A DNA stretch of 36,098 nucleotides from Planctomycetota bacterium (lineage in GTDB: Bacteria; Planctomycetota; MHYJ01; JACPRB01), in the NCBI GenBank assembly GCA_016209705.1, contig JACQVR010000120.1, positions 1 to 36,098 of the forward strand, written 5' to 3'. How positions within the stretch are numbered: the first letter of the stretch is position 1; each line of letters begins with the position of its first letter. The notes under the pieces were generated by a model, which saw nothing but the letters and a program-made list of their open reading frames with translations, did no database searches and was not told the DNA's origin. The translations under genes and the position numbers were made by a program. This document shows, one piece after another, positions 14,656 through 21,582 of this stretch.

Positions 14656-15354
14656 ATGAACGGCATGATCTTGATGGCTTTCACCTTGTCCGCGCCCTTT
14701 CAGGAAGGGGCTCGGTCGGTGGATGGGGAGGCCTTCCTTCATCCGATCTCTCCTTCGTACACGTTAAGCCGCGGATTCGTGATGGCGCCGGAGGCGGATC
14801 CTTCATGGCGCCTTGCGGCTCCTCCGCGGTTCACGGACATCGATGACGATGAGGCGCAGCAAGATCGCGGCACCTTCTGGTCGCTGGGTCCGCGCATCGG
14901 TTTCCTGAAAGCGCGCGACGCGGATCGCGGCACGTGGCTGGGAGGCGCTCAACTCCGACTCCACCTGTCCCCCGCGATCGCCCTCGAAGGCGCGATCTCG
15001 GCACACCAGGACCGATTCGCCGACGGCGACGCGATCGTCACGTTCTATCCCGTGGAGGTATCGGCGCTGCTCTATCCTCTTCCTCCGCTGGGCTTCGTGG
15101 GAATCTACGGGACGGCGGGCGTGGGGTGGTATTACTCGCGCGTGGATTACAAGGGGTCCCTCAGCGCCAATGACGACGAAACGACCTCTACCTTCGCCGC
15201 TCACCTGGGCGTGGGCGCCGAAATCGGGCTGGGCACCGCCACGTCGCTCAACGCGGATATCCGATACGTGTTTCTCGAGCCGGATTTCGACGCGCTCGAA
15301 GACGAGAAATTCGATTTGATCCAGTTTACCGCGGGTTTGAACTTCAGGCTTTGA
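14656..15354 (+). CDS. Outer-membrane beta-barrel protein (OmpW/OMP_b-brl-like)
   Basis: A 232-residue protein with a short N-terminal hydrophobic segment (MILMAFTLSAPF) that is probably a signal peptide. From about residue 75 it is made of alternating strands with Gly and aromatic residues (WLGGAQLRLHLSPAIALEG, FVGIYGTAGVGWYYSRVDY, THLG-type turns) and ends in FTAGLNFRL, a good beta-signal with terminal hydrophobic residue. Barrels of this size form eight-stranded outer-membrane proteins. Co-directional small genes flank it. Confidence 0.65.
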   Translation: MNGMILMAFTLSAPFQEGARSVDGEAFLHPISPSYTLSRGFVMAPEADPSWRLAAPPRFTDIDDDEAQQDRGTFWSLGPRIGFLKARDADRGTWLGGAQLRLHLSPAIALEGAISAHQDRFADGDAIVTFYPVEVSALLYPLPPLGFVGIYGTAGVGWYYSRVDYKGSLSANDDETTSTFAAHLGVGAEIGLGTATSLNADIRYVFLEPDFDALEDEKFDLIQFTAGLNFRL

Positions 15355-15381
15355 TCCCTAGATTCCCTTCAGGAGGTCCTC

Positions 15382-15681
15382 ATGAACCAGAAGCCTTTCT
15401 CCGCTCCCTCCCAGCAGGCCGGGGGGCGGGACTTCCCGTTCGTCGTCTGCGCGCCGGGCGCGAAAGACGTCGTGGTCACCGGCGATTTCACCAACTGGAG
15501 CAAGGAGGGAATCCGCCTTCAGATGAAGTCCGACGACGAATGGCGCGGAACCTTGCGGCTGGCTCCCGGGCGGTACCAATATCGCCTGCTCATCGACGGA
15601 GAATGGCGGGACGATCCCAAGGCGCCGGTCAGGGTGCAGAATCCGTTCGTGACCGAGAACTGCGTGCTCGAGGTTTTCTGA
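15382..15681 (+). CDS. Small CBM48 (glycogen-binding/isoamylase N-terminal) protein
   Basis: A 99-residue protein starting at ATG 15382 behind AGGAGGTCCTC. Residues about 20-98 fit a CBM48/AMPK-type carbohydrate-binding module: F-V-V-C-A-P-G-A-K-D-V-V-V-T-G-D-F-T-N-W, W-R-G-T-L-R-L-A-P-G-R-Y-Q-Y-R and the closing N-P-F-V-T-E-N-C-V-L-E-V strand. In full-length enzymes this module precedes a catalytic domain; here it stands alone, so it probably binds glycogen or another alpha-glucan or acts as an adaptor. The 27 bp from the barrel gene suggests an operon. Confidence 0.8.
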   Translation: MNQKPFSAPSQQAGGRDFPFVVCAPGAKDVVVTGDFTNWSKEGIRLQMKSDDEWRGTLRLAPGRYQYRLLIDGEWRDDPKAPVRVQNPFVTENCVLEVF

Positions 15682-15890
15682 GGATCGAGGACTCGATCCA
15701 GTTCTTCAACCTGGCCCTGGAGCTGATGGAGGAAGACACGTGGGACTCGTTGGTCGTCCCCCGCCAGCTTTGAAGTAAACCGTTAAAACGCCGTCATATG
15801 CCTTTCTTAAGTTCTCCTGGCTATTCGGCGCTTTGGCGGTTCAGATTCTTCCCGACAAACCGCGGAAGTTGTCTCATGATGACCTTTGAG

Positions 15891-17813
15891 TCAAACCCGT
15901 TTGTTCTTCAAGAAACGCGTGAGGCCCCCCGCGAGGAGCATCTCCACTTGCCGGCGCGACAGCTCGTGGACGAGTTCGAACGCCTGGTTACGCGAGCTGG
16001 AGCGCATCAAAACGGGACGTCCCTTCTCCAGCGCTTCCCGGATGCCCCCGACCTCCAGCGCCTCTCCCGCTTGAATCGCGTCGAAGTCGGCGGGACGCGC
16101 GAAGCGCAGCGGCGGGATGCCGAAGTTAACCAGATTCGCCTCGTGGATGCGGGCGTACGACTTGGCGACGACCAGCCGGACCCCGAGATACATGGGCGCG
16201 ATGGCGGCGTGCTCGCGGCTGGATCCTTGCCCGTAATTCTCGCCCGCGACGATGAGGCCGCCCTTTTTCTCCTTGGCGCGCTTCGGGAACGTCTCATCCA
16301 CATAGGCGAACGTGTACTCGGCGATCGCCGGGATGTTCGAGCGCAGCGGGAGCACTTCATTTCCGCCGGGGAGGATCTCGTCGGTGGAGATGTTGTCGCC
16401 CAGCTTGATCAAGACCTCGCCGCGCACGTGATCGGGTAGCGTCTGGGGGGCCGGAGGCGGCACGATGTTCGGACCGGTGAAGATCTCCACGGAGTCCGGA
16501 TTCGCCGGCGGCGGGATGAACCCTTCCGTGTAGAGATCGTACGCTTCCGGCTCGGCGATGACGGGCGGTTCTCCGAGCGTCCGCGGATCCGTAAGGACGC
16601 CCGCCAGCGCGGTCGCGGCGGCTGTCTCCGGAGAGCAAAGCCACACCGCATCGTTCGCCGTGCCGCTGCGGCCCGGGAAGTTGCGGTTGAACGTGCGCAG
16701 GCTGTGTCCTCCGGTCGGCGGCGCGGCGCCCATCCCGATGCAGGGTCCGCACGCGATCTCGAGCGCGCGCACGCCCGCCCGGATCACGTCCTGGAATGCG
16801 CCCGTCTTGAGGAGATTCAGCATGATCTGGCGCGATCCCGGCGAGAGCGTCACGTGCAGGTTGGGCGCGATGTGACGGCCCTTGAGGACGTGCGCGACGA
16901 TCATGAGATCGCGGAATCCGGAATTCACCGAAGAGCCGACGGCGACTTGGCGGATCGGCGTGCCGGCGACTTCCCGCACGGGCACGACGTTGTCCGGGCT
17001 GTGCGGCCGGGCGACCAGCGGCTCGAGCGCCGATAGATCGATGGCGATCTCTTCCTCGTATTCCGCGTCGGGACTCGGCCCCCGCGGCTTCCAGTCGTTC
17101 TCGCGGCCTTGCGATTTCAGGAATCGCCGCGTCATCTCGTCGGACGCGAAGAGGCCGGACGTCGCGCCGAGTTCCTGGGTCATGTTGCAGATCGTAGCCC
17201 GCTCGTAGACGGTCATCCGATCCGCTCCCGGGCCGACATATTCCATGATCCGGTTGACGCCTCCCTTCACCGTCAGGCGGCGCAGCAGTTCCAGGATCAC
17301 GTCTTTCGCGGAGACCCACGGCCGGAGCCGGCCGGTCAGCTCGATCCGGACCACTTTGGGCATCTTTACGTAGAACGGTTCGCCCGCCATCGCCGCGGCG
17401 ACCTCCGCGCCGCCCGCGCCGATCGCCAGCATCCCCATGGCGCCGGCGGTGCAGGTGTGCGAGTCCGAACCGAGCATCGTGTCGCCCGGAACGTCGAAGC
17501 GTTCGAGGTGCGCGAAGTGGGAGATGCCGTTGCCCGGCCGCGAAAAGACGCCCCCATAGCGCGCGCACATCGACTGGAGATAGAGATGATCGTCGGCGTT
17601 TTGGAATCCGGTCTGGAGGATGTTGTGATCGACGTAGGTGGTGCACACCCGGGACTTCACGCGCAGCAGCCCGAAGCTGCCGAACTGCTGCCAGACCATC
17701 GTGCCGGTGGCGTCTTGGATGAGCGTCTGATCGATGCGCAGGGCGATCTCCGTCCCGGGCTTCATCTGCCCCTCGACGAGATGCCCCTGAATGATCTGGC
17801 GCGCGAGGTTCAT
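15891..17813 (-). CDS. Aconitate hydratase (about 640-aa bacterial type)
   Basis: A 640-residue aconitase, converting citrate and isocitrate in the TCA cycle. Clear signatures are GSDSHTCTAGAMGMLAIGAG (about 115-134), ACGPCIGMG with the paired cluster Cys (355, 358), NFPGRSG, LCSPETAAA and the substrate-binding GQGSSREHAA in the C-terminal swivel domain. The length matches the compact bacterial form. The third Fe-S ligand, normally the Cys of a GSCTNS motif, is Ser here (VGSSVNSG, Ser295). ATG 17813 is preceded by GGAG. The gene stands alone on the minus strand. Everything else looks intact. Confidence 0.85.
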   Translation of the reverse strand: MNLARQIIQGHLVEGQMKPGTEIALRIDQTLIQDATGTMVWQQFGSFGLLRVKSRVCTTYVDHNILQTGFQNADDHLYLQSMCARYGGVFSRPGNGISHFAHLERFDVPGDTMLGSDSHTCTAGAMGMLAIGAGGAEVAAAMAGEPFYVKMPKVVRIELTGRLRPWVSAKDVILELLRRLTVKGGVNRIMEYVGPGADRMTVYERATICNMTQELGATSGLFASDEMTRRFLKSQGRENDWKPRGPSPDAEYEEEIAIDLSALEPLVARPHSPDNVVPVREVAGTPIRQVAVGSSVNSGFRDLMIVAHVLKGRHIAPNLHVTLSPGSRQIMLNLLKTGAFQDVIRAGVRALEIACGPCIGMGAAPPTGGHSLRTFNRNFPGRSGTANDAVWLCSPETAAATALAGVLTDPRTLGEPPVIAEPEAYDLYTEGFIPPPANPDSVEIFTGPNIVPPPAPQTLPDHVRGEVLIKLGDNISTDEILPGGNEVLPLRSNIPAIAEYTFAYVDETFPKRAKEKKGGLIVAGENYGQGSSREHAAIAPMYLGVRLVVAKSYARIHEANLVNFGIPPLRFARPADFDAIQAGEALEVGGIREALEKGRPVLMRSSSRNQAFELVHELSRRQVEMLLAGGLTRFLKNKRV

Positions 17814-17850
17814 GCGGCTCCATGAAAAAAGTAGCGGACCTTGCGTGAAC

Positions 17851-17874
17851 CACCAAGGCACAAAGACACGAAGA
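17851..17874. repeat. 8-nt tandem repeat CACCAAGG / CACAAAGA / CACGAAGA
   Basis: Three units in 8-nt register lie in the 359-bp gap between aconitase and the sigma-like gene (17814-18172). Apart from this and a TATAAT-like box, nothing in this gap looks like a gene. Confidence 0.55.
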
Positions 17875-18061
17875 AGATGGTTTTCGTTCACCGGTAGAGT
17901 AGAGGAGTGAGCGATAGCGTTTAGGTTTCGGCATAAGTCGGTTTCCAGGTCTCCCTTTCCGTGTCTCGCCGGGTCGCGAGGGCAGGGAGTGTCATTCCCC
18001 TGGCAAGATGAGGGAATTCGGGCGGTTCGCCGAATCGTAGGCCCACGGCTTAACGTCATGA

Positions 18062-18067
18062 TATAAT
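18062..18067 (+). promoter_or_regulatory. Possible -10 box (TATAAT) upstream of the sigma-like gene
   Basis: TATAAT stands about 106 bp upstream of the ATG at 18173. There is no clear -35 element at the right distance; the neighbouring bases are A/T-rich compared with the rest of the gap. Confidence 0.3.
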
Positions 18068-18172
18068 CTCTTATGTGGCAAGAGGTTAAGTGGTCCATCG
18101 AATTTTTATGAAGAGCACTTTCTTGTGAGAAATCGCGGTCCCCGATCGTTTTTAGTTGATGGAGAAGACGCG

Positions 18173-19033
18173 ATGATCCGAATCGACAATCGGCTGCTCG
18201 ACGAGTTCATCCGCCGATCCAAGCAAGGCGACAAGGACGCGTTCAACGAGATGTGCAAGCAGATCGAGCCTTGGCTCTTGAACGCGGCGGAGCGGTTCAC
18301 GCACGACTCCGAGATGTCCCGCGACGTGGTTCAGGAGACGCTGCTGAAGGCCTATCAGAATCTCGAATCCTACCGCGAGGAGGGCCGGTCGTTCAGCGAT
18401 TGGGTGTACGTGCTGCTGCGGAAGGACATTCCCGATGCGGACAAGGAGAAGCTCGCCCGCGAGGTGGCTCACCTGGATTCTTGGTCCCATGAACCGTCCT
18501 CGAAGGGCGTCCGCGAGATGCGCTGCTTCCAGTTCCGGCCCTGGCTTCCCGCCTACGCGGAAGGCGATATCGAATCGGAGCGCGTGCGGCTTCAGGTTCA
18601 GAATCACCTCCGGCAATGCGAGCGCTGCCGCAAGGATCTGACGTGGGTGGATCGGCTGACGACAATGGTTCGGCACAACCTGACGCCGGAGGACCGCCAG
18701 CGGTTGCTGCGGCAGGTCCGGCAAGCCCCCGCCCGTCGATCCTGGCCGTGGAAGCTCGCGAGCAGCTTGGGGGCGCTGGCGGTGGCATTGCTGGTCTCGT
18801 GGATCGTCTTCTTCGCGCCGTCCACGTCTCCGCCGCCGCGTGAGACCGCGCCTCCTTCTCAGGAATATGCCCGCGCGAATGTCGAGCGCGATGATCCGCC
18901 TCTCGCGCGTCCCGCTCCTGAACCGGCGAGGACATCGATACGCAAACCTCGACGACGACGATCGAGGCCAACTGGAGCGGGTTTACAGCCGGAGAAGGAG
19001 ACAATATCGCCTCCTATGAGTGGCAGATCGTAA
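18173..19033 (+). CDS. Sigma region 2 / zinc-finger anti-sigma / membrane fusion protein
   Basis: A 286-residue protein. Residues 8-85 look like sigma region 2 of an ECF factor (KDAFNEMCKQIEPWLL, MSRDVVQETLLKAYQNLESY, FSDWVYVLLR). There is no region 4. Instead the chain continues with CFQFRPWLPAYAEGDI (118-133) and NHLRQCERCRKDL (144-156), a H-x3-C-x2-C zinc-binding anti-sigma pattern, then a TM helix (about 195-215) and a Pro/Arg-rich tail. ATG 18173 is chosen because GGAGAAGACGCG precedes it. From about 18922 the tail overlaps an out-of-frame surface-protein remnant, so the C-terminus may not be native. Confidence 0.65.
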   Translation: MIRIDNRLLDEFIRRSKQGDKDAFNEMCKQIEPWLLNAAERFTHDSEMSRDVVQETLLKAYQNLESYREEGRSFSDWVYVLLRKDIPDADKEKLAREVAHLDSWSHEPSSKGVREMRCFQFRPWLPAYAEGDIESERVRLQVQNHLRQCERCRKDLTWVDRLTTMVRHNLTPEDRQRLLRQVRQAPARRSWPWKLASSLGALAVALLVSWIVFFAPSTSPPPRETAPPSQEYARANVERDDPPLARPAPEPARTSIRKPRRRRSRPTGAGLQPEKETISPPMSGRS

Positions 19034-19371
19034 CCGGAGGAGTAAAGATCCAGGATTGGGAGAATATCGGCCTTGCGACCAGCGCATCCAATTCCTCGCA
19101 CTCGTTGCATCCTGATGATTTTACAATCTACGTGCAAGTTCGGGCTATCACCGCCGCCGGGTTGGTCTCGCCCATCGCCACGAGCGACGGCGTTCGGGTG
19201 ATCAAGGGGAGCGGATCGCCAGACGGCGGGAACGCCGGCGGCTCATCGGGGGGAACAGCCGGCGGGTGCGGCTCCATAGGCCTCGACATTCTTGCGGCGG
19301 CAGGAATAATCTCGTTGCTGGTTCGGATTCAACGCCGGCGGTTGCGGATTCCGCCGCAAGAGCCGCGTTAA
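18922..19371 (+). pseudogene. C-terminal remnant of a secreted FN3-like, CTERM-anchored protein
   Basis: In a different frame from the preceding gene, the stretch after the stop at 18919-18921 is open to 19371. It starts without a start codon. It reads as an Ig/FN3-type beta domain (ANWSGFTAGEGDNIASYEW, then FTIYVQVRAITAAGLVSPI), a Gly/Ser-rich linker, and a C-terminal sorting tail: GGCGSIGLDILAAAGIISLL followed by RIQRRR. Tails of this shape belong to CTERM-type surface-anchoring signals. I infer that a deletion joined this 3' end to the sigma-like gene. Confidence 0.55.
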
Positions 19372-19640
19372 TCAGTCATTTCCCCTGAGGCCCTACTCCA
19401 CATTTCTTGCCGAGCTGTCGTAAAGTCGCCCTGAAAGGCCAACTTCATAACTGTGGAAACCCCGCCCCTCTTGACCTCCGTAGCTTCAGCGAAGGCGGGA
19501 GGTCGCCGATCCGGAATTCCATGAGCGAGCGCCGTCAAGGCGCGAGCGTCACGTTGGTCCTGTCAACGCGCAAACTGGAGCGTTCCGGAATTCCCTGAGT
19601 GCCGCGCTCCAGAGAAAGGTGTCCGGTTATTCTGGGGTGC

Positions 19641-19745
19641 GGAGTCCCAAGTCCGAAGTCCCACGTCCCGAGTCTGGGTCCCTCTCACACTCCCCCAGGG
19701 GGAGCCGGAAGGGGACCGGACGTTGGACTTTGGACTTCGGACTCC
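19641..19745. repeat. 7-nt repeat hairpin (NNAGTCC arm, GGACNNN arm)
   Basis: Six heptamers of the type GGAGTCC, CAAGTCC, GAAGTCC, CACGTCC, CGAGTCT (19641-19682) are followed after 35 nt by GGACGTT, GGACTTT, GGACTTC, GGACTCC (19718-19745). The arms are inverted relative to each other and can pair. The array lies in the 427-bp gene-free gap (19372-19798) upstream of the IS630 transposase; the rest of that gap shows no gene. Confidence 0.75.
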
Positions 19746-19798
19746 GCCACCCGCGATCTAGTACAGGTTCCGCGAAATCCTGCCGATAAATCCTATGA

Positions 19799-20935
19799 AT
19801 GGAGAGAGCTGGAAAACGGCGTCGTGGCCGTCCGCCTGCCGAGGTAATCCTCAAGCCCGGGGATGCTTTCAAGTTACGCGGTCGTGCGACAGCCGCTACC
19901 AGTAGCCAGCGCGACGGGCTTCGGGCCAGAATTGTGTTGGCAGCGGCAGCTGGTCACTCTTCATGGTCGATAGCCTCACGCCTGAACATTTCCGTAGACA
20001 CGGTCGCCCAGTGGCGGGGACGTTTTGCTCGATTGGGTCTGGAGGGATTAAGCGATCGACCGCGTAGCGGGAGGAAGCCCAAGATCAATCCCCTGCAACG
20101 CTGCCAGATCGTTTCCGTCGCCTGCGAACCGGGCCCGCAAGGAGAGAATGGTTTACATGGCTGGACGCTGGAGCTCTTGAAGGAAGCTTTGGCGCGTCGG
20201 GGCATCGTCCGAATCAGTCGATCCCATCTGCACACGATCCTCAAGAGGGCGGATTTGAAGCCTCATAAGAAACAAATGTGGCTGCATAGTCCCGATCCCG
20301 ACTTTCGGCAGAAGGTGGCTGAGATTGTTGAACTCTATCTGAATCCTCCCCAGGGCGAGACGGTGATTTGCGTGGACGAAAAGAGCGGAATGCAGGCCAC
20401 CGAACGCAAACATCCGGATCGTCCTGCGCGACCCCGTCAGGCAGGGCGACGGGAGTTTGAGTACATTCGACATGGGACCCGAGCGCTGATTGCGGCGTTT
20501 TTGGTTCACCCCGGTGACGTGCTGACGCGGTGCGGGGCCACGCGGATTGGCGACGATCTGGAAGCCTTCATGGAGAAAGTGGCGCAAAAGATTCCGGGGA
20601 TCATCCACGTGATCTGGGACAACCTGAACATCCACCATGGCGAGCGTTGGGAACGATTCAATGCGCGACACGGGAATCGTTTTAGGTTTCACTACATGCC
20701 GCTTCACGCCTCCTGGGTCAATCAAGTAGAACTTTGGTTTGGAGTGTTACAGCGGCGATGCCTGCAGAATGGCAACTTCCAAAGCGTTCAGGAACTCAGT
20801 ATGGCGGTAGCCGCGTTCGTGGCATACTGGAATCAGCAGGCCAAGCAGCCGTTCCGGTGGTCGTTCACTGGATTCGCGAGCGTCTCGCCACAGGAACAGA
20901 TCCAGGAGGGGGAACGATGCGCTCAAGCGATCTGA
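19799..20935 (+). mobile_element. IS630-family transposase
   Basis: A 378-residue DDE transposase. The N-terminal part (about 35-95) has two helix-turn-helix units (WSIASRLNISVDTVAQW). The catalytic acidic residues sit in VDEKSGMQ (Asp193), WDNLNIHH (Asp274) and WVNQVELWFG (Glu311), the usual D-D-(35)-E pattern of this family. It looks full-length and intact. I could not identify the terminal inverted repeats by eye. Its last 19 bp overlap the start of the next ORF, which has its own strong Shine-Dalgarno sequence. Confidence 0.85.
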
Positions 20936-21219
20936 CGTTGGCCGCGGCGATGTTGCAAGATCTGCTTCGCCGACGAGGAAAGTACGACCATGTCAGCGTG
21001 AGGCCCCGGGCGGGCCATTTGATCATCGAAGCGGCGGACGCCAACGGTCAGCCGTCCATCGTCGCCCGGGCGACTCCGCTAGGAGGGCGCGAGTACGGTC
21101 TGAGCTTCCGAACTTCGGGGGGCCGTTGGGACCCAATGCCGGTGTCAGGGCTGCCGGAGGAAATCGCTGATGGCGTGGTAGGGCTGCTCGGTCCGTACCT
21201 GGATCCCGCAAACCTTTGA
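20917..21219 (+). CDS. Unknown 100-aa protein translationally coupled to the IS630 transposase
   Basis: Starts at ATG 20917 inside the transposase's last codons, behind GGAGGGGGAACG, and overlaps it by 19 bp in another frame. The sequence begins SSDLTLAAAMLQDLLRRRG, continues with an R-P-R-A-G-H-L-I-I-E strand and ATPLGGREYGLSFRTSGG, and ends in EEIADGVVGLLGPYL. It looks like a compact alpha/beta fold of its own, not a decayed transposase. I do not recognise the family. The layout suggests an accessory protein of the insertion sequence, for example a transposition regulator, or a host gene captured with it. Confidence 0.6.
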   Translation: MRSSDLTLAAAMLQDLLRRRGKYDHVSVRPRAGHLIIEAADANGQPSIVARATPLGGREYGLSFRTSGGRWDPMPVSGLPEEIADGVVGLLGPYLDPANL

Positions 21220-21222
21220 TGA

Positions 21223-21567
21223 GGACGGGATCGTCTCCCCCTTTCGGACCCGCGCCATTATCGGCAGGATTTTGCGAATACGCTACTAGCGGAAGCGGCG
21301 TTCCATCTCGGAAACGCATCGCTCGTCATGGACATGGTCGACACCGGCTTCGTGCGAACGGCGTTCCGTTGCGAGGACCATTAGGTCCATCTGGCCGAAA
21401 TGGCGAAACGCACCAAGGACCGCAAACCCGATCTGGCGGATCTTTGCCTGATCCGCATGAGCGAATTGTTTCCGAATCACAAGGTCCTGACGACGGATCG
21501 GGTCGACTTCCGGGTCTATCGCCGGAACAAGCGAGAAATGATCCCCGTCCTTTGTCCCCCAAGCTGA
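21223..21567 (+). pseudogene. vapC: VapC-type PIN-domain toxin remnant
   Basis: The frame downstream of the IS630 ORFs reads TLLAEAAFHLGNASLVMDMV, then VHLAEMAKRTKDRKPDLADL, CLIRMSELFPNHKVLTTD and FRVYRRNKREMIPVL, the core and C-terminal half of a PIN-domain nuclease with the D-L-A-D and T-T-D acid residues. The in-frame TAG at 21382-21384 interrupts it, and the N-terminal strand with the first catalytic Asp is missing. No start codon is visible. It is a broken toxin gene, possibly cut by the IS element. Confidence 0.6.
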
Positions 21568-21582
21568 CTCTTACGACGACGC

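Noticed and set aside
15682..15773. Short in-frame segment after the CBM48 gene (EDSIQFFNLALELMEEDTWD)
   Set aside because: It looks protein-like but has no start codon with a ribosome site in that frame; too short to support.
16357..17934. Long minus-strand frame beside aconitase
   Set aside because: It overlaps aconitase in another frame on the same strand; Arg-rich composition is typical of a shadow frame.
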